From contig DATJJB010000356.1 of assembly GCA_035492655.1 (NCBI GenBank), positions 1-17,836 on the forward strand: DNA of 17,836 nucleotides, given 5' to 3'. This document shows, in pieces, positions 1 through 6,861 of the stretch. Numbering within the stretch: position 1 is the first letter of the stretch; each line of letters opens with the position of its first letter. This DNA comes from Kutzneria sp035492655 (lineage in GTDB: Bacteria; Actinomycetota; Actinomycetes; Mycobacteriales; Pseudonocardiaceae). The notes beneath the pieces were generated by a model that made no database searches, was not told where the DNA came from, and worked only from the letters and a program-made list of their open reading frames with translations. A program made the position numbers and the translations under genes.

Positions 1-161
1 AACCGGACTCGACCGGCGGAAACGACAGATCAGGTTAACGGCGTTCAGCCATTCGGCGACCAGCGACGATCAGCCCTGTCGGCGCGCGCTACCCGCAAGT
101 AGGGTCCCACTCCGGGTGCCGCCACACCTCGCCCGCTCACATCAGGACTGAGGAGATCCCT

Positions 162-1190
162 ATGCGCGTGAGCAAGGTCGTGGTCGCGGTGCTGGCGCTG
201 GCGGGGCTGACCGCCGGGACCGCGAGCGCCGACGGGACCGGGTCGCTGCGGCTGTCCGAGGCCACCACCGTCGGCATCCACAACACCTACGACACCGCCG
301 CGTACCAGTACCTGGCGCAGTCGCTGGACGCCGGCGCGAACCTGGTCGAGCTGGACGCCTGGTTCAACGTCTTCACGCACAAGTGGAACGTCAGCCACAG
401 CAACCCGCTCGGCAGCGACAACAACTGCGTGCAGGCCAAGTCGCCGACCGCCAACCTGTACGGCGGCACGCGCAACCAGAACCTCAACGACTGCCTCGAC
501 GACATCAACGTGTGGCTGGGCAACCACCCCGGCGCCGGGCCGCTGACCATCAAGATCGAGCTCAAGGCCGGGTTCGCCGGCAACATCGGGATGGGCCCGG
601 ACACCCTGGACAGCTACGTGCACAACAGCCTGGGCAGTCGGGTGTTCCGGCCGATCGACCTGCTCGGCTCGTACCCGACGCTGGACGACGCGGCCAAGGC
701 CAACAACTGGCCGACCCGCTCGGCGATGGCCGGCAAGGTCATGGTGGAGATCATTCCCGGCACGGTCGAGGAGCAGAACCCGACCGACCACCTGTGGACC
801 GACGTCGAGTACGCCCAGTACATGAAGGGGCTGGCCGCCGCCGGCAACCTCGCCCAGGCGCAGATCTTCCCCGCCGTGCACAACGCCGCCGCCGGCGACC
901 CGCGCACGCGGTACAGCGACACGTCGCTGCGCCCCTGGTTCGTGGTGTTCGACGGCGACGCCAGCGGCTACATCGACGGCGGCATCGACACCTCGTTCTA
1001 CGTCACCAACCACTACTTCCTGATCATGACCGACGCGGAGAGCGTCAAGCCGGCCATCGACGACGTCAACCCGACCGTGCAGCAGGCCCAGGACCGGGTC
1101 GCGCTGATGGCGAGCAAGGGGGCCAGCGTGGTCGGCACCGACTGGCGGCAGCTGACCACCGTGCTGCCCGAGGTGCTCCCCCGCGGCTGA
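162..1190 (+). CDS. Secreted calcium-dependent PI-specific phospholipase C-like protein
   Basis: Predicted exported phosphodiesterase of the PLC-like TIM-barrel superfamily, closest in pattern to the actinobacterial Ca-dependent phosphatidylinositol-specific phospholipase C group. These enzymes cleave phosphoinositides between diacylglycerol and the inositol phosphate. Residues 1-23 form a signal peptide (KVVVAVLALAGLTAG core, likely cleavage after ASA). VGIHNTYD carries the first catalytic-type histidine (H40). LVELDAWF supplies E64 and D66, the acidic metal-binding pair. WNVSHSNPL supplies the second histidine (H79). The 342-residue length suits a single barrel domain. The ATG is preceded by GAGGAGATCCCT, a good ribosome site. 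It is monocistronic, with a strong terminator just after the stop. Substrate is inferred; a related glycerophosphodiester substrate is possible. Confidence 0.85.
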   Translation: MRVSKVVVAVLALAGLTAGTASADGTGSLRLSEATTVGIHNTYDTAAYQYLAQSLDAGANLVELDAWFNVFTHKWNVSHSNPLGSDNNCVQAKSPTANLYGGTRNQNLNDCLDDINVWLGNHPGAGPLTIKIELKAGFAGNIGMGPDTLDSYVHNSLGSRVFRPIDLLGSYPTLDDAAKANNWPTRSAMAGKVMVEIIPGTVEEQNPTDHLWTDVEYAQYMKGLAAAGNLAQAQIFPAVHNAAAGDPRTRYSDTSLRPWFVVFDGDASGYIDGGIDTSFYVTNHYFLIMTDAESVKPAIDDVNPTVQQAQDRVALMASKGASVVGTDWRQLTTVLPEVLPRG

Positions 1191-1197
1191 CGTAGTG

Positions 1198-1253
1198 CCA
1201 CATGCGCTTCCTATGTGGCAACCAGCGCCACATGGGAAGCGCATGTGGTTTTT
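1198..1253 (+). terminator. Intrinsic terminator of the phospholipase gene
   Basis: Two 22-base arms (1198-1219 and 1227-1248) pair with a single A/G mismatch around a 7-base loop. Five T residues follow directly (1249-1253). It starts 7 bases after the phospholipase stop codon. The T tract touches the stop codon of the convergent TetR gene, so the structure separates the two converging transcripts. There is no T tract on the other strand, so it is best as a + strand terminator. Confidence 0.9.
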
Positions 1254-1885
1254 CAGGTGGTGAGGGTGGTGGCCCAGAGGGTGCCGAGCCAGGTGGCGTA
1301 GCGGTCGTCGGACCAGCCCTGGCGCACGACGAGAGTCCGCCACAAGGTGCCGTCGGTCATGGCGAAGAGCACGTCGCGGCACTCATCCTCCGACACGGCC
1401 AACTGCCCGGTGGCCGCCGCCCGCGCGGCGTGCACGGCCATGCCCTCGAAGCGGGCGGCGTCGACCTCGGCCAGGAACGTGGCGACGGCCGGATCGGCCT
1501 CGGCGGCGCTCTGCGCGGCGAGGCGTAGCCCGGCGGTCCGGCGCATGACCGTCGTGTTGACCGAAGCGAACCGGCGCAGCCGCGTCGGCAGGTCGGGCTC
1601 GGCGAACACGGCTTGCAGCTCGGGCCGGTCGAGCAGATGGACGTCCTGCTCGTCGCCGCCGACGGCGATGTCCCAGGCCCGGTACAGCAGCGTCGGCTTG
1701 TTCCGGAAGGTCGCGTAGACGGTTTCCGCGGCGACCCCGGCCGTCCGCGCCACGTCGGCGATCGTGGTGCCGCCGTAGCCCCTGACCTCGAACAACTCCC
1801 GCGCGGCGGCCAAGATCCGCGCGCGGTTCTCCGCGGCCTGCTCGCGGCGCCGGCTGGCGTCGTAGCGCCTCTTGACATCGCCCAC
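1253..1885 (-). CDS. TetR/AcrR-family transcriptional regulator
   Basis: Cytoplasmic one-component regulator of about 210 residues, the normal TetR length. The N-terminal DNA-binding domain is clear: RARILAAARELFEVRGYGG is followed by the helix-turn-helix TTIADVARTAGVAAETVY and then ATFRNKPTLLYRAW (about residues 21-70). The C-terminal domain (71-210) is the variable ligand-binding and dimerisation part, so the inducer cannot be read. The chosen start is GTG at 1885 (VGDVKRRY); GTG at 1903 is an alternative. An open frame extends further upstream, but only through the divergent SnoaL-like gene. The regulator lies divergent from the SnoaL/cupin pair with inverted repeats in between, so it probably represses that pair and itself. 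Confidence 0.85.
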   Translation of the reverse strand: MGDVKRRYDASRRREQAAENRARILAAARELFEVRGYGGTTIADVARTAGVAAETVYATFRNKPTLLYRAWDIAVGGDEQDVHLLDRPELQAVFAEPDLPTRLRRFASVNTTVMRRTAGLRLAAQSAAEADPAVATFLAEVDAARFEGMAVHAARAAATGQLAVSEDECRDVLFAMTDGTLWRTLVVRQGWSDDRYATWLGTLWATTLTT

Positions 1886-1887
1886 AG

Positions 1888-1929
1888 TTGGATACACCCT
1901 CACGGTATTGGATATAGGTCGACTGTATC
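1888..1929. promoter_or_regulatory. Candidate TetR operator and divergent promoter
   Basis: The 54-bp gap between the TetR and SnoaL-like genes contains GATATAGGTCGACTGTATC (1911-1929). This is an inverted pair GATAYA-N7-TGTATC centred on GTCGAC. A further GATACA lies at 1891-1896 and an ATAC...GTAT inverted pair at 1892-1908. The spacing suits a TetR dimer site overlapping both promoters. A weak -35-like TTGGAT (1888-1893) lies 17 bp before GATATA. The repeats are seen directly; the role as operator is inference. Confidence 0.45.
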
Positions 1930-1939
1930 GGAGGTTGCC

Positions 1940-2341
1940 ATGGTAACCGAAGAGTTCCTCGCCGAGATGCTGCCGCGCCAGCTCGACGCCGAGCGGGCGC
2001 TGTGCCGGGGCGATGCCGAACCGCGCCGGCACACCTGGTCGCACGAGGACCCGGTGACGGTGTTCGGCGCGTCGAAGGTGCCGGTGCGACGCGGCTGGGA
2101 CGAGGTCAGCGGCCTGTTCAAGGACGTCGCCGCCAGCTTCTCCGGCCTGGACGCGTACGAGTTCGAGCTGGTCGCCGCCGGGGCGAGCGGCGATCTGGCC
2201 TACACGGTCGGCTTCGAGCACAAGACCGCGGTGATCAACGGCGAGACGAAGACCTACACGCTGCGCGTCACCCACGTCTACCGGCGCGAGGACGGCGTGT
2301 GGCAGACGGTCCACCGCCACGGCGACCACGTCAGATCATGA
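1940..2341 (+). CDS. SnoaL-like / NTF2-fold protein
   Basis: A 133-residue cytoplasmic protein resembling the SnoaL-like (DUF4440-type) branch of the NTF2 fold. Members are small cone-shaped alpha+beta proteins with a ligand pocket. The pattern seen is an N-terminal helix followed by the short catalytic-like stretch HTWSHEDPVTVFGA, then GWDEVSGLFKDVAASF. The closing beta strands are DLAYTVGFEHKTAV, KTYTLRVTHVYRREDGVWQTVHRHGDHV. The start ATG at 1940 has GGAGG 5 bases upstream. Its stop overlaps the next start (ATGA), so it is translationally coupled to the cupin gene. Expression is probably controlled by the divergent TetR. The substrate cannot be told; it may be an isomerase, a hydrolase or a non-enzymatic binding protein. 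Confidence 0.8.
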   Translation: MVTEEFLAEMLPRQLDAERALCRGDAEPRRHTWSHEDPVTVFGASKVPVRRGWDEVSGLFKDVAASFSGLDAYEFELVAAGASGDLAYTVGFEHKTAVINGETKTYTLRVTHVYRREDGVWQTVHRHGDHVRS

Positions 2342-2844
2342 TCACCGTCGGTCCGACCGAAGGCACGCCGTTCATCCTGCCGACCAGAGGCCACGGCCTG
2401 GTCAAGCTGGACAGCAAGGCCACTGACGACGCGATGTCGGCCTTCGAGCTCGTCCTCGAACCGGGCGAAGGCCCCGGCGAGCACGTGCACATCCGCGAAC
2501 ACGAGCTCTGGTACGTGTTGGCAGGCGAATTCCGCTTCCTGCTCGGCGACAAGCTGGTCCACCAGCCCACGGGCGGCCTGGCCTTCGGCCCGCGCGGCGT
2601 GTCCCACACGTTCCAGAACGTCGGCAGCACCGAGGGACGACTGCTGGTGATCACCGCGCGGGCCGGGCTGGAGAGCTTCTTCCTCGAGTACGACCGTCTG
2701 GCCACCGGTCCGTACGACCCGGAGGCGCTGGCCGCGGCGGCGGAGGCCGGCGGGATCGAGTTCACCGGCCCGCCGCTGGGCACTACTTCTTCCGGGCCGC
2801 CCGGCGGGCGGCGCGGCGAAGCTGGAAGATCCGCGCGTAGGTAG
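2338..2844 (+). CDS. Single-domain cupin protein
   Basis: A 168-residue protein with one cupin beta-barrel. Motif 1 is EGPGEHVHIREHELWYVLAGEF (metal ligands H49, H51 and E56). Motif 2 is GPRGVSHTFQN (H90). Such proteins bind a divalent metal and act as small dioxygenases, isomerases or sugar/ligand sensors. A C-terminal helix-rich extension follows the barrel (about 110-148). The start overlaps the SnoaL-like stop by 4 bases, so the two are co-translated. The last 20 residues (GTTSSGPPGG... rich in R and G) are encoded in DNA that also codes, on the other strand, for the end of the LapA gene. They are probably an unstructured tail. Substrate unknown. Confidence 0.82.
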   Translation: MITVGPTEGTPFILPTRGHGLVKLDSKATDDAMSAFELVLEPGEGPGEHVHIREHELWYVLAGEFRFLLGDKLVHQPTGGLAFGPRGVSHTFQNVGSTEGRLLVITARAGLESFFLEYDRLATGPYDPEALAAAAEAGGIEFTGPPLGTTSSGPPGGRRGEAGRSARR

Positions 2845-3244
2845 GGATGCCGACCAGCAGCACGCCGCAGATCGCGGCCAGCAGCAGGGCCACGCCCAGC
2901 GGGAAGTTGCCGCTCCAGCCGAAGAAGTCGATCGTCACGTAGCTGTTGTTCTGCAGGATGAAGACCAGCAGCAGGACCAGCACCACGGCGGCGATGGTGA
3001 TGCCGACCCAGAGGCCGCTGATCCGGTTGCCCTTGAGCACGGCCGGGTCGCGCCCGTGCTTGGTCGACGGCTCAGGGGTGGCGGGTTCGATCACGCCGCC
3101 GCCTCCGGGCACGGCACCGCCCGGCATGGCCGGGACGGCCGGCGCCTCGGGCGCGCCGGGCATGGCCACGTCGGTGCCGGCGTCACGCATGGGCGGGACC
3201 TCGGGCACGTCACGGGCGGCGGCGCTGTGCTTCGGCTCGGTCAT
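2783..3244 (-). CDS. LapA-domain (DUF1049) integral membrane protein
   Basis: A 153-residue membrane protein. Residues 1-70 are a Pro/Ala/Gly-rich, low-complexity cytoplasmic tail. Two transmembrane helices follow: WVGITIAAVVLVLLLVFILQ and LGVALLLAAICGVLLVGIP. The connecting loop QNNSYVTIDFFGWSGNFPL and the basic C-terminal end (RRAARRAARKK) are typical of the lipopolysaccharide assembly protein A domain family. In Gram-positive actinobacteria the function of that family is unknown. The start is ATG 3244, with AGGAGG 9 bases upstream; a GTG at 3253 would abut the ribosome site and was not chosen. It lies 66 bp downstream of the diguanylate cyclase on the same strand. The gene end overlaps the convergent cupin gene by 62 bp. 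Confidence 0.85.
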   Translation of the reverse strand: MTEPKHSAAARDVPEVPPMRDAGTDVAMPGAPEAPAVPAMPGGAVPGGGGVIEPATPEPSTKHGRDPAVLKGNRISGLWVGITIAAVVLVLLLVFILQNNSYVTIDFFGWSGNFPLGVALLLAAICGVLLVGIPTYARIFQLRRAARRAARKK

Positions 3245-3253
3245 GGGATCCAC

Positions 3254-3266
3254 CTCCTCACAGGAG
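3254..3266 (-). promoter_or_regulatory. Hairpin that could mask the LapA ribosome site
   Basis: In the LapA mRNA leader, ACTCCT is followed by GTG and then AGGAG. The 5-bp stem therefore contains most of the Shine-Dalgarno sequence of the ATG at 3244. The pairing is visible in the sequence. Whether it matters for translation in vivo is inference, since a 5-bp stem is modest. Confidence 0.3.
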
Positions 3267-3310
3267 TGTTCCCCATTGTGGTGGCCACGAACCGGCGACG
3301 CGCGGCGACG

Positions 3311-4588
3311 CTACCCCGTTCGGGTGTCGATCACGGCCAGGCTGCTCACCACCCGGTTCCGGCCGGCTCGCTTGGCCCGGTAGAGGGCGGTGTCGGCGGC
3401 GTGCACGAGCTCGTCGACGCCCGAGGCGGCCTCGGGATAGACGGCCGCGCCGATGGAGGCCGACAGCGTGGACAGCACGGTGTCGCTGTCGGGCAGCGGC
3501 ACCCGCAGCTGGCTGATGGCCCGCCGGATCCGCTCGGCGATGGCCAGCACGTCCCGATTGCGCAGGCCGGGCAGCAGCACCACGAACTCCTCGCCGCCGA
3601 ACCGGCCGACCGTGTCGTAGTCCCGCACCGACCGCCGCACGGTGCCGGCGACGGCCTTGAGCACCTCGTCCCCGGCGAGGTGCCCGTAGGTGTCGTTGAC
3701 CCGCTTGAAGTGGTCGAGGTCGACCATCAGCACGCCGAACGGCGAGCCACGGGTCAACTCCTTGCTGGCCACGTCCTGCCAGGTGGTGGCGTTGAGCAGG
3801 CCGGTCTTCTGGTCCTTGGTGGCCAGCTCCTCCAGATGCTTGACCAGCACGCTGCGGTGCAGCACGAACAGCGGCACGAACAGGAACAGCAGCGCGAACG
3901 GCTGGTACACGAGCACCAGCCCGATCACCGCGCCGATGCAGATCGTGGCCAACTCCAGCGCGTTGTCGTCGGCCGAGCCGACCAGGTCCGGCAGCGACCG
4001 CGGGCCGCCGTCGACCCGCAGGCTGACGGCGATGAGCACGCCGTCGACGGCGAAGAAAACCACGGCCGCGGCCAGCACCACCCCGATGGCCACGGCGTCC
4101 AGGTCGGTCTCGCGGGTCAGCACCGGGACGCCCCCCGCGTCCAGCACCAGCCGAGCGGCCCAGGCGGCCAGGATCATCGCGGCGGCGTTCATCACCTGCC
4201 GGTGCGGGTAGCTGCGGTGCACCCGGTAACTGCGCACCACCACGTGCGCCGAGACCAGCGCGGTCAGCACGGCCACCCACGACATGGGCAGCGTCAGCAC
4301 GGCCGCGAACACCCACACCGACACCATGTTGATGTGCACGGAGCCGCTGATCACCCGGCGCAGCCGCTCGATCCGCCGGGACGCCTCGCCCTGAACGAAA
4401 GCCGCGGCGGCCAGCGCCACCGCGGTCACCACCGGCAGATCGGCGCGTTCGCGGAACGCGGCGGCGATCACCGCCAATGCGCCGAGATCGACCGCAAGCA
4501 CATACCAGATCGATGCCACCGGCCGCCCCCACAACGGCCATTTCGCGATTCTTGCCACCCCAAGGTCATCTTGTCGTATGCTCGCCAT
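3311..4588 (-). CDS. Membrane-bound diguanylate cyclase (GGDEF)
   Basis: Predicted to make cyclic di-GMP from two GTP at the inner face of the membrane. Residues about 26-245 contain six or so hydrophobic segments (for example SIWYVLAVDLGALAVIAAAF, FALLFLFVPLFVL), a membrane sensor region with no recognised ligand domain. Residues 259-415 are a complete GGDEF domain. It opens with DQKTGLLN, has metal ligands in VDLDHFKRVNDTYGHLAGD, and carries the active loop GGEEF (331-335). RDYD (322-325), five residues before GGEEF, matches the RxxD inhibitory site, so product feedback is likely. The closing motif is ADTALYRAKRAGRNRV. There is no EAL or HD-GYP domain. The ATG at 4588 follows GGGGGGAGAGCC. 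The LapA gene lies 66 bp downstream and may be co-transcribed. Confidence 0.92.
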   Translation of the reverse strand: MASIRQDDLGVARIAKWPLWGRPVASIWYVLAVDLGALAVIAAAFRERADLPVVTAVALAAAAFVQGEASRRIERLRRVISGSVHINMVSVWVFAAVLTLPMSWVAVLTALVSAHVVVRSYRVHRSYPHRQVMNAAAMILAAWAARLVLDAGGVPVLTRETDLDAVAIGVVLAAAVVFFAVDGVLIAVSLRVDGGPRSLPDLVGSADDNALELATICIGAVIGLVLVYQPFALLFLFVPLFVLHRSVLVKHLEELATKDQKTGLLNATTWQDVASKELTRGSPFGVLMVDLDHFKRVNDTYGHLAGDEVLKAVAGTVRRSVRDYDTVGRFGGEEFVVLLPGLRNRDVLAIAERIRRAISQLRVPLPDSDTVLSTLSASIGAAVYPEAASGVDELVHAADTALYRAKRAGRNRVVSSLAVIDTRTG

Positions 4589-4735
4589 GGCTCTCCCCCC
4601 ACGGTTTCCATGGAGTATGCGGGAAGCTGCGGAGTGTGTTCTGGAATCGGATCAGGACCACCCGGCTAGCGCAACGGAGGTTGACACTATGCGTGGTAGG
4701 ACAACCTGAACAGATCAAGGTGATCCGTCGAACGG

Positions 4736-4767
4736 GGTCGGCGGCGGCCCGCCATCCGTCGCCGACC
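4736..4767 (-). terminator. GC-rich hairpin downstream of the MFS gene
   Basis: Arms 4736-4747 and 4756-4767 (12 bases each, one mismatch) flank an 8-base loop, 11 bases beyond the MFS stop codon. There is no T run, so this would be a non-canonical actinobacterial terminator. The remainder of the 190-bp gap (4589-4735) is the leader region of the diguanylate cyclase, and no convincing promoter hexamers were found there. Confidence 0.5.
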
Positions 4768-4778
4768 GTGTTCACCGA

Positions 4779-6008
4779 TCAGCCGGTCAGCTGCACGGCC
4801 AGTTGCGCGGGATTCGCCACCCGCCGCCAGGCCAACGCCAGTCCGGCGGCCAGCACGACACCGACGCAACCGACGACCGCCATTCCGACGGCCGGCGTGA
4901 ACACCTGAGCGAATGCGCCCGCGACAAGTGCGCCTACCCCTTGCACCGATTGGATGACCGCGGACGCGAATCCCATTCCCTGGGCCCGTACCGAATTAGG
5001 CAGCAATCGGGATGCGGTGGTCATCGCTTGAATGGTGTAAATCGTCGCGGCGGCCCCGCTGCACGCGAACAGGACCATCGACAGCACCAGGTTCGGATAC
5101 AGCGCGCAGGCCGCGATCGGCGCGCCGGCGGCCACCCCGAGCCAGCCGACCGAGCGCAGCCGGGCCAGCTCGGACAGCCGTTCGAACAGCAGCGAGCCGA
5201 CGACCGCGCCGATCGGGTCGGCGGCCATCAGCAGGCCGACCGCGACCGGCCCCATGCCCAGCTGCTTGGCGTACGGGGCGCCCAGTGCCTCGGGCGCGAT
5301 GTAGAACAGGGCGAGCGCCCCGATGCCCACCAGGACGCGGGTGCGCGAGTCGCGCCAGATCACCGTGAAGCCGTGCAGGATCTTGGTCGGCTCGTCGTGC
5401 TCCACGGACCGCACGGCTGGGCGCGGTCGCAGCCCGATCTGGAGCAGCACCGCCGAGACGGCGAACGTGAGCGCGTCGATGGCCAGGCCCAGGTACGGGT
5501 TGAGCACGGCGATCAGCAGGCCGCCGCCGGCGAAGCCGGCCAGCTGCGCCGAGTACGTCGTCACGTTGCGCAGCGACATCGCCGTCACGTAGCGCTGCCC
5601 GCTGAGCAGATCCGGCAGGATGGCCAGCTGCGCGGCGTTGAACGGGCCGGTGGCCAGCACCGACACCGCCAGCAGCACGCACAGCACCGGCAGCGGCATG
5701 CCCGGCACGGCCATGGCCGCCACCAGCACGGCCTGCACGACGTTGGCCGCCACCATCACTTCGCGGCGCGGGAACCGGTCCCCCAGGCTGGCCAGGAACA
5801 GGCCGCCGAGCAGCGTCGGCACGTAGGTCAGGGCGAAGGTGAGGCCGGTCAGCACGGCCGAGTCGGTGGTGTTGAAGACGAGCACGGCCAGCGCCACGCG
5901 GGCCACCTGGTCACCGAGTGTGGACAGCAGCTCGGCCAGCCAGAGCGCGCGGAACTCGCCGGTCTTGAGCACGGTCGCGAACGTGACCCGCTCCGGTTCG
6001 GCAGTCAT
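4779..6008 (-). CDS. Major facilitator superfamily transporter
   Basis: A 409-residue integral membrane protein with about 12 hydrophobic helices, the standard MFS length. After the first two helices comes the conserved loop GDRFPRREVMVAAN (motif A). The central cytoplasmic loop between the halves is charged (HDEPTKILHGFTVIWRDSRTR). Overall character (opening TGEFRALWLAELLSTLGDQVARVALAVLVF) matches the EntS/MFS_3-type drug or siderophore exporters, but the substrate cannot be told. The start ATG at 6008 is preceded by GGGGGAC; a TTG one codon earlier is unlikely. It lies 59 bp downstream of the 221-residue hypothetical gene and may share its transcript. A GC-rich hairpin follows the stop. Confidence 0.88.
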   Translation of the reverse strand: MTAEPERVTFATVLKTGEFRALWLAELLSTLGDQVARVALAVLVFNTTDSAVLTGLTFALTYVPTLLGGLFLASLGDRFPRREVMVAANVVQAVLVAAMAVPGMPLPVLCVLLAVSVLATGPFNAAQLAILPDLLSGQRYVTAMSLRNVTTYSAQLAGFAGGGLLIAVLNPYLGLAIDALTFAVSAVLLQIGLRPRPAVRSVEHDEPTKILHGFTVIWRDSRTRVLVGIGALALFYIAPEALGAPYAKQLGMGPVAVGLLMAADPIGAVVGSLLFERLSELARLRSVGWLGVAAGAPIAACALYPNLVLSMVLFACSGAAATIYTIQAMTTASRLLPNSVRAQGMGFASAVIQSVQGVGALVAGAFAQVFTPAVGMAVVGCVGVVLAAGLALAWRRVANPAQLAVQLTG

Positions 6009-6067
6009 CAAGTTGTCCCCCGTAACCGACGCTCCCCAGCGCCGTGCTCACGAGGGTAGCGATTCCG

Positions 6068-6733
6068 TCACGTTGCGTACCGGTTTTCCTCGAGGTCACG
6101 CGTGCCCGTCGCGGCCAACTCGTCGCCCAGACGGCGCAGGACATCGGCCACATCGGCGTCCGCATGGCGGCAGGCGGCGTCGAACACCGCCAGTCGCGCT
6201 TCGTAGCCGGAGTCGTCGTACTCGAGTTCCCCGGCCAGCCGGTGCACCGCGTCGGCCTTGTCGAACACGATGCGTTCGACGGCGTCGCAGGCGACACGGA
6301 GCGTGTCGGCGAAGCCGCCGACCCGCTGCCACACCGCCCGCTGCCACGGGTCCTGCCGCGCGTCGAGCATGTCCGAGCAGAGCGACTCCAGGCTCTCCGC
6401 GTCGGCCCGTAACTCGGCGAGCGGAATGTCGCGCTGCGTGTCGTAGCGGGCACCGATGTCGGTGTCGAAGTCGAACTCGCACTGCCGTCGTCGAGCGTGC
6501 TCCGGCCCGTGTCGGCGGAAGAACTCCAGTCCGACCGCGCCGGCCTCCAGTATCGGCGTCGACGACGGCTCGCCCGCACTGCCGAAGACCTCCAGCCGCG
6601 CGGCCAACTCGGCCAGGTAGCCGGTGCGAACCTCGGTCGTGCCACAGCGCGCCAACAGTTCGGCCAGCTCGGCCCGTGAGTCGCCGATCCGCTCGTCGAA
6701 CGCGACGCGCATGCGCAGCGACGCATCGTCCAT
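6068..6733 (-). CDS. Hypothetical protein, acidic helical, unrecognised
   Basis: A 221-residue protein that I do not recognise. It has no signal peptide or membrane helix and is strongly acidic and probably all helical. Long amphipathic stretches include RAELAELLARCGTTEVRTG, LAELRADAESLESLCSDML and VADVLRRLGDELAAT. The motif CEFDFDTDIGARYDTQRDIP sits mid-protein. Coding use (third-position G/C) supports a real gene. The ATG at 6733 is preceded by GGGGGGCGCTC. It is divergent from the ArsR-type regulator (128-bp gap containing a perfect palindrome) and upstream of the MFS exporter. Regulation by the neighbouring ArsR protein and a link to the exporter are inference. Confidence 0.7.
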   Translation of the reverse strand: MDDASLRMRVAFDERIGDSRAELAELLARCGTTEVRTGYLAELAARLEVFGSAGEPSSTPILEAGAVGLEFFRRHGPEHARRRQCEFDFDTDIGARYDTQRDIPLAELRADAESLESLCSDMLDARQDPWQRAVWQRVGGFADTLRVACDAVERIVFDKADAVHRLAGELEYDDSGYEARLAVFDAACRHADADVADVLRRLGDELAATGTRDLEENRYAT

Positions 6734-6801
6734 GAGCGCCCCCCAAACACAAAACCTTGATCGTGCACCGTCACCATGACATGGCGCGCCCGCGGCTGGT
6801 A

Positions 6802-6820
6802 GGACCTTTCAGGCAGGTCC
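6802..6820. promoter_or_regulatory. Perfect palindrome between divergent genes
   Basis: GGACCT (6802-6807) and AGGTCC (6815-6820) form an inverted repeat with a 7-base spacer. A further GGACCT lies at 6832-6837, 24 bases before the ArsR start. The position between the 221-residue gene and the ArsR gene suits an operator for winged-helix autoregulation. AGGTCCGAA (6815-6823) recurs at 7881-7889 before the LuxR gene. The function is inferred. Confidence 0.4.
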
Positions 6821-6861
6821 GAAACGTCGGGGGACCTGATGGGGCGTCAAGGGGGTTGGCG

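Noticed and set aside
45..1382. 445-codon open frame on the - strand across the phospholipase gene
   Set aside because: Composition is His/Arg/Val-rich shadow sequence with no domain. The + strand has a signal peptide, catalytic motifs, ribosome site and terminator.
1886..2329. N-terminal extension of the TetR frame to 2329
   Set aside because: The extension is antisense to the SnoaL-like gene and has no TetR similarity. The HTH domain begins about 60 codons into the proposed open frame only if the start is near 1885-1903.
4689..4709. Six-codon open frame MRGRTT with GGAGG 8 bases upstream (+ strand)
   Set aside because: It looks like a leader peptide but has no + strand gene downstream; it lies in the leader of a - strand gene. 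Chance is likely.
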